DNA of 64,000 nucleotides from Vibrio nitrifigilis (GCF_015686695.1 NZ_JADPMR010000001.1:1488001-1552000); one strand, 5' to 3'; counted from the stretch's first letter, positions 26,376 through 36,559 are shown. The notes: a model not told the origin generated them from the sequence alone. Translations and numbers: made by a program.

Positions 26376-28142
26376 ATGACAGAAATAAGCCCAGCCGAGC
26401 AGGCTTCTATCGAAGCATTGGATCAGCTCAGAAACTGTATCGATAAACACCAATGTTTCCGTCTGGAAGCCGGAGCCGGTGCGGGGAAAACCTATTCTTT
26501 GATTGAGTCGATTAGGTATCTGATATCTAATCGTGCAGACGAATTTTTAGTTAATCGGCAGCAGATTGCTTGTATCACATACACAAACGTTGCAAAGAAT
26601 GAAATAAAGGATAGAACGGATCATCACCCTGTTATTTTCGCAGATACAATTCACGCGTTCTGCTGGAATATACTGCAACACTACCAGATAAAGCTCCGAG
26701 AACACCTTTCTGAGCTTGGTGAAAAATGGCAACAGCGAATTGATGAGTCTGGAGGTGTTAATGATCAAACGGTCAAGTATGATCTAGGTTTTCCGGTGAT
26801 TAATGAGCGAGAGATTAGCTTGCACCATGATGATGTAATCACATTGATGGCTTGTATGCTTGCATACCCCAAATTTCAGAAACTAGTAAAAAGTAAATTC
26901 CCAATAATATTCATTGATGAATATCAGGATACTAATATTAAGCTTGCGGAAAGTATTGTCACTAACCTAATCAATAATGATTCAGGTGTAGTTATCGGTT
27001 TATTCGGTGATCACTGGCAAAAAATCTATGGCTCCTCGGCTTGTGGTTTGATTTCGAGTGACAAAGGAAAAATAGTAGAAATAGGAAAGAGAGCAAACTT
27101 CCGATCGGACAAAAATATAGTCAGATGTTTAAACAGAATGAGGCCAAACCTTCCGCAAGCTGAATCAGAACCAAACTCTGAAGGAGTGATAAAAGTTTTC
27201 CATTCTAATGATTGGGTGGGGGTAAGACGTGATGGTAAAGGTGGAGGACACTGGAAGGATGATCTTCCAGAAGAGAATGTAAGAGAACATCTAGACAAAA
27301 CGAAAGAATTAATGATTAGAGACGGATGGGATTTATCTCCTGATAAAACGAAAATTCTTTTCTTAACAAATAACCTTATTGCTAGTGAGCAGAGCTTTAT
27401 TAATCTTTCGAATTGTTTTCGTTATACAGATGATTATCTCAAAAAAAATGACAAATACATCCAGTTTTTCCTTGAGGTATTAGAGCCAACTGCTCTTGCA
27501 TATGAGAAGCGCCAATATGGTGAACTATTGCAAATCAAAAAGAAAAATCATCCGCAGTTGAAATGCCAAGCTGATAAAACTGCGTGGATGGACCGTATAG
27601 GAAAAGTAATGCATGCAAGAGCCAACTCAACTATTGGCGATATGTTGGATCTTCTGACGAAAAATAAAATACCCAGACTTCCTTCAAAAATTGAAGAGGC
27701 TGAAGAACAATATAAACAGCTTATATCAAAGCCTAATGAAGAGTTGGAAGAGAATGAATCAAAATTTGTTAAAAAGTTACATAAGTTACGCTCAGTAAAG
27801 TATTCAGAGGTCGTGAGTCTGAGTGAGTATATCGATGAAAAGACACCATTCTCAACGCAGCACGGAGTGAAAGGAGCGGAGTTTGACAATGTGCTTGTTG
27901 TTTGTGGTCGTGGCTGGAATCAATATAACTGGAACCAGTTGTTAGAGTGGATGGATGAAAGCTACCCCAAAGATAAGCAAGATACATTCGAACGAAACCG
28001 CAACTTGTTTTACGTTAGTTGTTCGAGAGGCAAGCACAATCTTTCTTTGCTATTTACACAGAAGTTATCTGCAAAATCAATTTCGGAACTTGAGCGAATA
28101 TTTGGTCAAGATAACGTCTTAGGTAATCCGTTTGAAGGTTAG
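26376..28142 (+). CDS. gajB: Gabija helicase-like protein GajB (UvrD family)
   Basis: A 588-residue superfamily 1 UvrD/PcrA-like protein. Motif I is EAGAGAGKTYS (about residues 29-39), motif II IIFIDEYQDTN (about 175-185), motif III region LFGDHWQKIYG, and the C-terminal motif VI is FYVSCSRGKHNL near 544-555. It lies two bases behind gajA, so the two are one operon. In Gabija, GajB joins GajA in a large complex and is activated by DNA ends produced by GajA, with loss of (d)NTPs that blocks phage replication. No further defence gene is adjacent. Confidence 0.9.
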   Translation: MTEISPAEQASIEALDQLRNCIDKHQCFRLEAGAGAGKTYSLIESIRYLISNRADEFLVNRQQIACITYTNVAKNEIKDRTDHHPVIFADTIHAFCWNILQHYQIKLREHLSELGEKWQQRIDESGGVNDQTVKYDLGFPVINEREISLHHDDVITLMACMLAYPKFQKLVKSKFPIIFIDEYQDTNIKLAESIVTNLINNDSGVVIGLFGDHWQKIYGSSACGLISSDKGKIVEIGKRANFRSDKNIVRCLNRMRPNLPQAESEPNSEGVIKVFHSNDWVGVRRDGKGGGHWKDDLPEENVREHLDKTKELMIRDGWDLSPDKTKILFLTNNLIASEQSFINLSNCFRYTDDYLKKNDKYIQFFLEVLEPTALAYEKRQYGELLQIKKKNHPQLKCQADKTAWMDRIGKVMHARANSTIGDMLDLLTKNKIPRLPSKIEEAEEQYKQLISKPNEELEENESKFVKKLHKLRSVKYSEVVSLSEYIDEKTPFSTQHGVKGAEFDNVLVVCGRGWNQYNWNQLLEWMDESYPKDKQDTFERNRNLFYVSCSRGKHNLSLLFTQKLSAKSISELERIFGQDNVLGNPFEG

Positions 28143-28576
28143 TATATTCTTATGAGGTTTCCTCGGCGCTTTAGATAAAACATAATAAGCAAGTATAAGT
28201 GGCGCACAGCTGACATTTTATTGGGTGTTTAACAAGCCTGCGCTACTTAAAAAGGAAATAGCAGACTTGATTTCTAGTTGGTGCTAAAAAAAGCTGAATG
28301 TCGATTTATCAATGTTTGGAATATGTGCAGCATCTAAAACACGCTCTGAGTGACAGCTCTAATTCACCACTCACCACCACCAAAAGGTCGCTCTTCAAAT
28401 CGGGTTTCAGTAGCCCGGACATTTCCACTTAGATGTACATTATTGATTGCTAATTAATTATTAATTTCCTGATGCATATTGTTGAATATAAGAAACTTAA
28501 CTAGAATAGTAATTAGAAAATTAACTGCTTAGGCGCTTAGTATTCTACTGTCGTAATAATCACAAAGGACATAACA
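28143..28576. other. Region right of Gabija, no gene
   Basis: About 430 bases without an open frame that I can support. It should contain the right junction of the insert and the promoter of the SH3-domain gene. No tRNA, att-like repeat or integron site could be confirmed. Confidence 0.45.
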
Positions 28577-28927
28577 TTGAAATACGTTGCCAATAAGCAA
28601 TACCATGATGCACCTGCTCACCCGATCAAAATCATTAAAGACGAAGTGCTTACCTTTATCCAAGAGTCTAATCCACAAGGCGATTGGCCGAATTGGATGC
28701 TGTGCCAAGGTGTCGAAAAAGAGGGCTGGGTACCGAAGCAAATTCTTCGTATTGAAGGCACTCAAGCAACCGCATTATTTGATTACGACGCTACCGAGTT
28801 CAATTTAAAAGAGGGTGAGGTGCTGATCTCTTATAGAAAAATGAATGGTTGGATCTACGGATTTAAAGAATCTAAACCGACTGTGATTGGCTGGGCGCCT
28901 TTAAACTGCTTACAACTTATCGCGTAA
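28577..28927 (+). CDS. SH3-domain protein with eukaryotic-like ALFDYDA motif
   Basis: A 116-residue protein with two consecutive SH3-like folds and no signal peptide. The first half ends in GWVPKQIL. The second begins ATALFDYDATEFNLKEGEVL and ends GWAPLNCLQLI, which matches the ALYDY and G-x-x-P-x-N-Y-V landmarks of eukaryotic SH3 domains. It probably binds a protein or peptide in the cytoplasm; the partner is unknown. The start is TTG 28577, 7 bases after AAAGGA; the first ATG would remove much of the first domain. Confidence 0.75.
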   Translation: MKYVANKQYHDAPAHPIKIIKDEVLTFIQESNPQGDWPNWMLCQGVEKEGWVPKQILRIEGTQATALFDYDATEFNLKEGEVLISYRKMNGWIYGFKESKPTVIGWAPLNCLQLIA

Positions 28928-29110
28928 ATGGCGCGAATCACTTCAGTGATTAACTGAGAACAGGATATTATCGAACTCGTCCTCATTTCTGCATAGGATC
29001 CATTATCCTTGTTGGCGGTGTTCGATAAGTGATGTGCACTTGGTACTACACGTTTAATGGCTAGATAAGCCGCGTGTAAGCACTGTTATAAAAGCTTTTC
29101 TTATTTCTCG

Positions 29111-29611
29111 TTATTGAGCCTCACCCAACAAATCGTATTCGTAAAAGACCAAATCTAACCAGGTATCGAATTTCTTCGCCGCGTTTTTAAGCGTACCAGC
29201 GTATGTAAACCCGAGCTTTTGATGTAAGGCGATACTGGCCGGGTTAGCACCATCAATTTCAGCGATCATAGTCGCAAAATCGCGCTGCTTGGCTTCGATG
29301 ATAAGCGCCTCAACCAACTTAAACCCAATCCCTTTACCTTTATGATTTGGCGAAAGATAAATGCTGTGCATCACGCTGGCGCAATACGCTATATCGGGGC
29401 GAAACGGTTCAAGAGCAGCATAGCCTGCGATCTCACCTTGTTCTTCCCACACCAAAATGGGGTAATTGCCTTGAGTGAGGCGGTCGAACCAAGGTTTACG
29501 CTGATGAACTTGATAAGGAGTGTAATCATACGTGGCAGTGGTGTTCACTATCGCGTGATTATAAATCTCAACGATGGCGGGCAAGTCTTGCTCTGTCGCG
29601 TAACGAATCAA
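29111..29611 (-). CDS. PAT/Bar-type GNAT N-acetyltransferase
   Basis: 166-residue GNAT acetyltransferase of the phosphinothricin/methionine-sulfoximine acetyltransferase type. IRYATEQDLPAIVEIYNHAI and TATYDY at the N-terminus, the HSIYLSPNHKGKGIGFKL acetyl-CoA loop and NPASIALHQKLGFTYAG are all characteristic of the family (PAT, Bar, YncA). It would acetylate a glutamate-like or sulfoximine compound. Single gene; 424 bases separate it from the divergent oxidase operon. Confidence 0.87.
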   Translation of the reverse strand: MIRYATEQDLPAIVEIYNHAIVNTTATYDYTPYQVHQRKPWFDRLTQGNYPILVWEEQGEIAGYAALEPFRPDIAYCASVMHSIYLSPNHKGKGIGFKLVEALIIEAKQRDFATMIAEIDGANPASIALHQKLGFTYAGTLKNAAKKFDTWLDLVFYEYDLLGEAQ

Positions 29612-30035
29612 TAGTGGCTCCTTAGTTATTCCATTCAGGTTATTTATAATGCGATAACATCATGATTTATGGTGAATATAACCATGCCTATCGTGTTTAG
29701 CAAGCAAAAGGCCGGAGCAGGTGTGAGTGGCGTTAGGATGTTTTCATTGCGCTTAGCCTGATTGTTGCTGTTAGTGGACTCATCCATCCTCTCTTTTCAT
29801 TCTCCCTTGGTTTTTATCCCTATGATTTTTGTGTTATTTCAGATGTCATAGATTGCAATATCCCCTCACAGTTTGATTAAGAAATACATATATAGCCTCG
29901 TTACACTGTCGGCCAATTAAATTCGTAGTGTGAATATTGGATAGGTTATTTATTAATGATCGCTAATGTATTTGCTACGTACAACTCACTAAACCTAGAG
30001 CACGATGCCCGAGTGAATAGAGCGAGGACACCTTT
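29612..30035. other. Divergent intergenic region upstream of bd-type oxidase
   Basis: No gene seen. The region carries promoters for the acetyltransferase (left) and cioA (right). GAGCGAGGAC at 30020-30029 is the cioA ribosome site. No clear FNR or ArcA box could be confirmed by eye. Confidence 0.45.
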
Positions 30036-31379
30036 ATGCTAGAAACTCTCATACTGTCGCGGATTCAGTTTGCCGCGAACATTAGCTTTCATATTTTATT
30101 CCCGACGTTAACCATCGCATTAGGTTGGTTGTTGGTGTTTTACAAATGGCGTTTCAATCGCACCAAAGATGCGATGTGGCTGAATGTGTATTTCTTCTGG
30201 GTGAAGATTTTCGCGCTGACGTTTGCGCTGGGTGTGGTATCAGGCATCACGATGAGCTTTCAGTTTGGCACCAACTGGCCGGGCTTTATGGAGAAGGTAG
30301 GGAATGTTGCTGGGCCATTACTTGGATATGAAGTGATGACGGCATTTTTTATGGAAGCAACCTTTCTGGGCGTGATGCTGTTTGGCCGCGGGCGCGTGCC
30401 TGAATGGCTGCATAATTTAGCCACAGTGCTCGTGGCCGTTGGCACATCCATCTCGGCGTTTTGGATTTTGGTGTTAAACAGTTGGATGCACACTCCGCAA
30501 GGGCATGAAGTGATTGATGGCGTGGTGCATGTGGTGAGTTGGCGTGAAGTAATATTTAATCCGTCTCTGCCTTATCGTTTAAGCCATATGTTACTGGCAT
30601 CGGGGTTAACGGCGTGTTTTGTGACCGTGGGGATTTCGGCCTATCAACTGCTTAAATCGTCGCACCACAAACCCGCACTGCGATCATTTAAGGTTGCGAT
30701 TACCGCTGCGGCAGTGTTGGCGCCACTACAAATGCTGGTTGGTGATATGCACGGATTAAACACACTAGAGCATCAACCAGCCAAAATTGCAGCTATGGAA
30801 GGCGTGTGGGAAACCGAACGTGGCGCGCCGTTGCTTCTTTTTGCGGTGCCAAACGAAGAGACACGCAGTAACGACTTTGCGATTGAAGTGCCACATTTGG
30901 CGAGCTTGATATTAACCCATGATATTAACGGCGAAATTGTTGGTCTCAACGAGTTTGCGCCAGATCATCCGCCAGTCAAACCGCTGTTTTTTGGTTTTCG
31001 GATTATGGTTGGGATGGGCGTGTTAATGCTGCTCTTCAGTTGGTTTGGCACATGGAAAGTGCATCGCGGCCTAGCACTCAAACCTTTGGTACTGAGAGCC
31101 TTTGTTGTCATGACATTTTCTGGTTGGATTGCGACACTCGCCGGATGGTATGTGACCGAAGTCGGGCGGCAGCCTTGGTTGGTTTCTGGTGTATTAAGAA
31201 CGGCGGATGCTGTGACTCCGGTCGCGGGCAGTTCGGTAGCGGTGACATTGGCACTGTATTTAATGATTTATGCAGCGCTGTTGTATGCGTATCTGCGCAC
31301 TATCTTTTATCTCGCGAACAAATCACTCTCTGAATCGCCAGTGCCTACGTCTGACACTCAAAAGGAAACCATCGCATGA
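30036..31379 (+). CDS. cioA: Cytochrome bd-type ubiquinol oxidase subunit I (CioA/CydA-like)
   Basis: 447-residue heme-bearing subunit I of a quinol oxidase that reduces O2 to water. Conserved elements: FHILFPTLTIALGW with the first heme His, LSHMLLASG with the second, and GRQPWLVSGVLRT, the quinol-site-associated motif. The Q-loop is short, which favours the cyanide-insensitive CioAB form over E. coli CydA (about 520 residues). About nine transmembrane helices. It overlaps cioB by 4 bases (ATGA). No CydX-like small subunit and no cydDC transporter is adjacent. Confidence 0.92.
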   Translation: MLETLILSRIQFAANISFHILFPTLTIALGWLLVFYKWRFNRTKDAMWLNVYFFWVKIFALTFALGVVSGITMSFQFGTNWPGFMEKVGNVAGPLLGYEVMTAFFMEATFLGVMLFGRGRVPEWLHNLATVLVAVGTSISAFWILVLNSWMHTPQGHEVIDGVVHVVSWREVIFNPSLPYRLSHMLLASGLTACFVTVGISAYQLLKSSHHKPALRSFKVAITAAAVLAPLQMLVGDMHGLNTLEHQPAKIAAMEGVWETERGAPLLLFAVPNEETRSNDFAIEVPHLASLILTHDINGEIVGLNEFAPDHPPVKPLFFGFRIMVGMGVLMLLFSWFGTWKVHRGLALKPLVLRAFVVMTFSGWIATLAGWYVTEVGRQPWLVSGVLRTADAVTPVAGSSVAVTLALYLMIYAALLYAYLRTIFYLANKSLSESPVPTSDTQKETIA

Positions 31380-32368
31380 GCCAATATTTACCGGAAATTT
31401 ATCTGTTGGTACTTGGGTTTACAGTATTTATGTATGCGGTGCTTGATGGCTATGATTTAGGCGTTGGGATGTTATTACCGAGCAATAATGAGCCACAGCG
31501 CGACCGCATGATTGCCTCCATCGGACCATTTTGGGATGCCAATGAAACATGGTTAGTATTAGCCGTCGGTGTGCTGTTGATTGCCTTTCCTAGCGCGCAT
31601 AGCTTAATTTTGACTGAGCTCTATTTCCCAACCGCAATATTGCTGTTGGGATTAATTATGCGTGGGGTCTCGTTCGATTTCCGTGCTAAAGCAAAAGCGG
31701 ACCATAAAGATCGCTGGGACGTGTGTTTTAAACTCGGCTCGTTTATTGCGGCATCGACGCAAGGGTATATGATTGGCCGTTATGTATTGGGCTTTTCAGA
31801 GCAGCCAATCGCGTATGCATTTGCTGTGTTAAGTGCGTTGTGTGTTACGGCGGCCTATATCTATATCGGCGGTGCGTGGTTAGTGCTGAAAACCGAAGGA
31901 GAGTTACAAATTCGCGCAGCGAAGTGGGCACGTAAAGCGGGCTGGGTGGCGTTGTTGGGTGTGGTTGCGGTGAGTATTGCCAATCCCTTGGTCAGTGAAC
32001 AGGTGGCTGCGCGATGGTTTCAATTTCCTGCCGTACTGATGTTAGCGCCTGTCCCAGTTATCGTGATTGCATTGGTATTGGCGATTGATCGCTATTTAGT
32101 GCGAGTGCCAACGCGTGATGATTTTGGTTGCCGTTTTCCCTTCTTTGGTGTGGTGACGCTATTTGCTCTGAGCTTTTTTGGTTTGGCATACAGCTTCTTT
32201 CCGCAAGTGGTTCCGGGGCGGTTAACTGCTCAGCAAGCCGCTAGTGCGCCAGAAACTTTGGTGATTACCGGAATAGGGGTGGCTATCGTGGTGCCGATGA
32301 TCTTGATGTACACCTTTGTTGTGTATCGAATCTTTAAAGGTAAAGCCTCTGAGTTAAGCTATAAATAG
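31376..32368 (+). CDS. cioB: Cytochrome bd-type oxidase subunit II (CioB/CydB-like)
   Basis: 330-residue membrane subunit II, partner of CioA. The N-terminus has the family signature YAVLDGYDLGVGMLLP, then FWDANETWLVL and RGVSFDFRAKA. About eight to nine hydrophobic helices. Its length, shorter than E. coli CydB, agrees with the Cio type. Translation is coupled to cioA by the ATGA overlap, and a strong terminator follows the stop codon. Confidence 0.93.
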   Translation: MSQYLPEIYLLVLGFTVFMYAVLDGYDLGVGMLLPSNNEPQRDRMIASIGPFWDANETWLVLAVGVLLIAFPSAHSLILTELYFPTAILLLGLIMRGVSFDFRAKAKADHKDRWDVCFKLGSFIAASTQGYMIGRYVLGFSEQPIAYAFAVLSALCVTAAYIYIGGAWLVLKTEGELQIRAAKWARKAGWVALLGVVAVSIANPLVSEQVAARWFQFPAVLMLAPVPVIVIALVLAIDRYLVRVPTRDDFGCRFPFFGVVTLFALSFFGLAYSFFPQVVPGRLTAQQAASAPETLVITGIGVAIVVPMILMYTFVVYRIFKGKASELSYK

Positions 32369-32388
32369 CGGCTTAATTACAATGAAAC

Positions 32389-32421
32389 AAAGGCCTCAGC
32401 ATACGATGCTGAGGCCTTTTT
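32389..32421 (+). terminator. Terminator of cioAB
   Basis: Perfect stem AAAGGCCTCAGCAT / ATGCTGAGGCCTTT with a 3-base loop and a T-run, 20 bases after the cioB stop. Confidence 0.93.
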
Positions 32422-32944
32422 GTATTCAGTGCTAACTACAGCAACTCGGTGTGTTCTCTTAAAATGAAGGCCGCTCAATAATAAAAATAGCTAATGAAAC
32501 ACATTCTAATATAGTTGATTGAAATTTTTTAAATGGGATGTATATAAAATACATATATTGAGTAGTTATAACCGTTCAATACCGCTGTATTTAAATATAG
32601 CGATATGGATCATGTTTTATTAAGAAATGTGTGTAACACATCTCATATGTGCTAATAGTGATTGCCATTAAGCAATTAATATCATAGATATAGCTGTATT
32701 GATATGTTCGTCATAATGCATATGCGGCTTATCTCTAACCATCTAACCAGACGGTAAATGGAATTATCTTTGTATTATCAAGGTGCAATTTTCTTTGCAG
32801 GGATCATTTTGCTTAAAAATCGCTATATTTCTCCGTCAATTAATCGACTTAAAGTGAAATATTAATTTCAATTTGAGATTATCAACCTCATTTATCTCCT
32901 TATATAAATGAGGGGGAATTATTTATTTTGGGTTAAAAGAGTCA
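32422..32944. other. Long AT-rich leader of the binding-protein gene
   Basis: About 520 AT-rich bases without a gene. Near the end, CCTCATTTAT (32886-32895) and ATAAATGAGG (32904-32913) form a perfect 10-bp hairpin with an 8-base loop, about 30 bases before the ATG. It may be a promoter-proximal operator or a leader hairpin. Nothing else could be identified. Confidence 0.45.
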
Positions 32945-33881
32945 ATGTCAAAAAAATACAATGTTCTTTATTTAATAAGGTTTATTCCGATAGCCTTTTT
33001 ATTCGGTATTGCGTCTTTTCAAGCTAATGCAAAGTTCATCGCTGTTTCTGTTAGTGAACAAGATAACTATCGAAATCTAATCACAAAAAATATCGAGAAA
33101 TCAGTAGATAGCCATGGTGATGATATATATCGATTCTGCTGGTGGAGATGAAGAGTTTCAATATCAGCAGATTAAAAGTTATATCGAGGCGGGCGCCGAT
33201 GCCATTATTGTTTTGACCACCGGTAATTTTGAAAGGAAGCAAAAGATAGTCAAGCTGGCAAAAACTCATCCCCTCATTTTTTTGAACGTCCCCCCTGTTG
33301 AAGATTTGAGTAAGCTGCCTGCGAAAGCGATTTATGTTGGTTCGAACGAAAAAGAATCGGGCACTATGGAAATGGAAGCGTTGGCAAAGCTTGCTAGTCA
33401 TCAAGGCAATGTGGCGCTTCTGATGGGTGAGGTAAACCATCCTGCGGCTAAAGTCAGAACTCAGGACGTGAAAGATGTGTTATCTCAATACCCTGATATG
33501 AAATTAGTGAAATCTGAATCGGCAAACTGGGTAAAAAACCAAGCGTATACCGTGGTCAAAAAATGGTTGGCTGATGGTGTGAATTTTAAAGTGCTCGTGG
33601 CCAATAACGATGAAATGGCGTTGGGCGGTCTCATGGCGATTAAAGATTCAGGAAAAGATCCTAAAGCATACTTCGTGGGCGGTATTAATGGCAGTAAAGA
33701 TGCGCTCAGCGAAATGGAGCAGGGCAATCTCGATGTTACGGTACTTCAAGACGCGGTGGGTCAAGCGCAAACCGCTGTGAACGTCGCTTATAAAGTGATT
33801 GATAAAGAATCGGTTGAGCCTGTTGTTTGGGTCCCATTCCAGTTAATCACACCGGATAACCTTTCTAACTATCTGAAATAA
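32945..33881 (+). pseudogene. Periplasmic sugar-binding-like protein, frameshifted
   Basis: Two overlapping frames together make one ribose-binding-like (Peripla_BP_4) protein: the first (32945 to 33151) has a signal peptide ending near ANA and the first strand, KFIAVSVSEQDNY; the second carries the rest from IYIDSAGGDEE to the C-terminus (SNYLK). The break is in the run (AT)4 at 33123-33130; one more AT would restore the reading SHGDDIYIDSAGG. No ABC permease or ATPase is beside it. The next gene, 50 bases on, is a chemoreceptor, so the intact protein probably presented a ligand to that receptor. Slippage or a sequencing error are both possible. Confidence 0.8.
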
Positions 33882-33930
33882 ATTATAAAAACTCAGTCAC
33901 TGAGTGGGCTGGATGTTGAGGACGGACAGT

Positions 33931-35913
33931 ATGTCTTTAGTACAAAGAATCATAGTGGGCTTTGCGGTTTTGCTGGTGGCCTTACTTATTTTGGTTGGGG
34001 TCAGTTATGTTTCCATCACAGGGGTTCAGAGTGATCTGAATAAAGTGATGGATGAAAGCCTGCCGATAGCGAAGAAAGCCAGTGATATTAAAATCGAGGT
34101 CGTGCAGCAATATGAGAGTGTGGTTGCTATTTTTTCTACCTCTAAGGCGGCAGAAGTTGAGGATCAGAGAAAACAATTTGTCGCGTATGGTAAGAGTATT
34201 AATGAATCGCTAAGCAGTTTGCCAAAAGACGTGATCAGAAATAACCCTGAGCTAGAATCAGAATTATCAACCATAGAAAAAGTACGCAAATCTTTTGAAC
34301 ATCAGGCGGATAGTCTCATAGAGATTCGTCTCAATACCATTGAAACACAAGAAAAAATCAATAAAGAAACCCGAATTCTTAGCCATGTTGACCGCCGGAT
34401 AAATTATTATCTCGACAAGTATTCTTCTCGTGAAAATCTTAGTCCTGAGTTTTTATTGACGCTGGAAGGATTAGAGCGTGAGGCAAAGCAAGTTCTCAAT
34501 GCATTTAATAACTATATGATTGATGGGAATACCGATAAGCTCAAAAAAGGCATGGATGGCATGGATATCGTGATTGCCCGCCGCTATGAGGAAATTAAAT
34601 CTTACGATACGAACAAAGGAAAGCTGTTCAGTTTAATGCTGTTGCCTTTACTTAAGGAAATTAATGACCCTGATGGTTTGTTTCATTTATATCTCAATGA
34701 ACACGACAACGATTTAAAAACTGACTTATTGCTCGATCATACCCATAAGGATATTGCGCAATTATTAGAATCTGTCAGTGCTTTTGTTGATCAGTCGCGA
34801 CTCATCGTGGCTGCTGCGCAGAAAAATACCAATGAAAACTTTGGTGTGATTAAAACAACCATGTTTATCGTCAGTACCACTGCATTGCTGATAGCGATTC
34901 TAATGCCTGTATGGATGGCAACCTGGATTCGCAAAACACTGTCCCAATTTAGAGAAGTGTTACTGAACCTGACTCAGGGCAATTTGAAAGTAAGGTTTAA
35001 CGACCAATCGAAAGATGAGTTTGATGAGCTGAGTGGTTATTTAAATGGGTTAGTTGATAATTTGCGACATGTGTTTACCTCACTGAATGTGTCGGCTGAT
35101 GAAATGATGAATGTGGCGGATCAAAATGCTCAGATCAGTGACATGACGACCAAAGCAGTGTCGCAGCAGCGTCATTTATTGGAATCGACGGCCTCAGCCA
35201 TGACAGAGATGGAAAGTTCCGTCGCAGAAGTGGCGCAGCGCGCCCACGATACGATGACCTCGGCAGAGCAGGCAGATAGCAAAGTGACCGATGTGAGTGT
35301 CAGTATCAAAAAAGCCATCGATAACATTCGCAAGCAAGCGACGCAGATTGAAGAGACCTCGAAAACGGCCATCGAATTGGACGACTATGGACGCCAAATT
35401 GATAGCATTATTGGCACGATTCAGGATATTGCGGAGCAAACCAACTTGTTAGCATTGAATGCGGCAATTGAAGCAGCGCGTGCAGGAGAACAAGGCCGCG
35501 GTTTTGCGGTGGTTGCAGATGAAGTGCGCAGTTTGGCCAGCCGGACTAAGAATTCTACTGAAGAAATCAAGAACATGATTGAAATTATGCAGCGTTTGAT
35601 TCAAGCGGTTGTGGATACCATTAAAGTTAATGTGAGCAGTAATTCGAGCAATATTGCGGTGGCAGAACAAGCGGAAGTCGGCCTGACTGTGATGGGAGAA
35701 GTGATCGGTCAGATCGTTGAAATGAATATGCAAATTGCCGCTGCCACTGAGGAACAAAGCACCACTGCAAAAGATATTAGCAGAAGTGTAGTGAACATTA
35801 GCGACTCCGCTGACAAAACGGCAAGTGGCGCAGAAGAAAACGCAATATCAAGTCAAACTTTGCATAATAAAGCGGTTAAGCAGCATAAGATTATCGCGCA
35901 GTTTAGCGTTTAA
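33931..35913 (+). CDS. Methyl-accepting chemotaxis protein with long helical sensor
   Basis: 660-residue chemoreceptor. Transmembrane helix about 8-30, a periplasmic domain of about 280 residues that is almost wholly helical (HBM-like helical bundle), second helix about 309-332, HAMP about 333-385, and a signalling hairpin with [20 protein letters not shown]. It lies 50 bases behind the sugar-binding-like gene, so indirect sensing of a ligand-loaded binding protein is likely (inferred from neighbourhood). ATG 33931 (MSLVQR) with GAGGA upstream is preferred over GTG 33904. Confidence 0.9.
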   Translation: MSLVQRIIVGFAVLLVALLILVGVSYVSITGVQSDLNKVMDESLPIAKKASDIKIEVVQQYESVVAIFSTSKAAEVEDQRKQFVAYGKSINESLSSLPKDVIRNNPELESELSTIEKVRKSFEHQADSLIEIRLNTIETQEKINKETRILSHVDRRINYYLDKYSSRENLSPEFLLTLEGLEREAKQVLNAFNNYMIDGNTDKLKKGMDGMDIVIARRYEEIKSYDTNKGKLFSLMLLPLLKEINDPDGLFHLYLNEHDNDLKTDLLLDHTHKDIAQLLESVSAFVDQSRLIVAAAQKNTNENFGVIKTTMFIVSTTALLIAILMPVWMATWIRKTLSQFREVLLNLTQGNLKVRFNDQSKDEFDELSGYLNGLVDNLRHVFTSLNVSADEMMNVADQNAQISDMTTKAVSQQRHLLESTASAMTEMESSVAEVAQRAHDTMTSAEQADSKVTDVSVSIKKAIDNIRKQATQIEETSKTAIELDDYGRQIDSIIGTIQDIAEQTNLLALNAAIEAARAGEQGRGFAVVADEVRSLASRTKNSTEEIKNMIEIMQRLIQAVVDTIKVNVSSNSSNIAVAEQAEVGLTVMGEVIGQIVEMNMQIAAATEEQSTTAKDISRSVVNISDSADKTASGAEENAISSQTLHNKAVKQHKIIAQFSV

Positions 35914-36025
35914 TTGTGCTTGTGGTTCTATTTGATTAGGTGGGTTAGGTGATGGCGTTAGGGTTTTTATCTATGCATAGTTATGCTAACGTCATTGCAT
36001 ATCTGTCCATGAAGTAGGAGAACCA

Positions 36026-36508
36026 ATGAGCACAGAAATTATCATCGCGGATTATACAAAGCCAGCGCATGCCGAGGCTATTGTTTCCCTTATGGTGCAA
36101 TACGCGGCTGATCCAATGGGGGGCGGTTCGACGCTTTCTAAATACGTTCAAGAAAATTTGGTCGCGGAACTGAGCCGGGTGCCGAATGCATTTTCAGTGC
36201 TGGCATTTGTTGATGGCATACCCGCTGGGTTAATTAATTGTTTGCAGGGGTTTTCTACCTTTAAATGCAAGCCGTTAATCAATATCCACGATGTGGTGGT
36301 GGGGGCTGAATTTCGCGGTCAGGGCTTGAGCCAAGGGTTATTGGCAAAAGTGGAAGAAGTGGCAAAAGAGCGCGGGTGCTGCAAATTAACACTTGAAGTG
36401 TTATCAGGAAATGATGCGGCAAAACAGACCTACCAAAAGTTCGGTTTTGCTGGATATGAACTCGACCCAGAAGCAGGACATGCGCTGTTTTGGCAAAAAG
36501 AGTTCTAA
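36026..36508 (+). CDS. GNAT-family N-acetyltransferase
   Basis: 160-residue GNAT enzyme. The acetyl-CoA loop is VVGAEFRGQGLSQGLL at about residues 91-106, followed by LEVLSGNDAAKQTYQKFGF. It opens with STEIIIADYTKPAHAEAI and contains a region YAADPMGGGSTLS before the core. The acceptor is unknown. GTAGGAGAACCA is a strong ribosome site. A terminator follows 25 bases after the stop, and katG is a separate unit. Confidence 0.85.
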   Translation: MSTEIIIADYTKPAHAEAIVSLMVQYAADPMGGGSTLSKYVQENLVAELSRVPNAFSVLAFVDGIPAGLINCLQGFSTFKCKPLINIHDVVVGAEFRGQGLSQGLLAKVEEVAKERGCCKLTLEVLSGNDAAKQTYQKFGFAGYELDPEAGHALFWQKEF

Positions 36509-36533
36509 CCGATTATCACGAGTTAAATGCTGA

Positions 36534-36559
36534 GCGAGCCTACCATGGCTCGCTTTTTT
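36534..36559 (+). terminator. Terminator after the GNAT gene
   Basis: Stem GCGAGCC / GGCTCGC with a 6-base loop and six T. Confidence 0.85.

Noticed and set aside
28143..28576. Possible integron attC near 28227 (GTTTAAC followed by GCCTGCGCT)
   Set aside because: No matching inverse core site and no complementary arm could be found downstream.
32620..32660. Possible CRP-like site (TGTGTAACACA) in the leader of the binding-protein gene
   Set aside because: Spacing is too short for TGTGA-N6-TCACA; no support.
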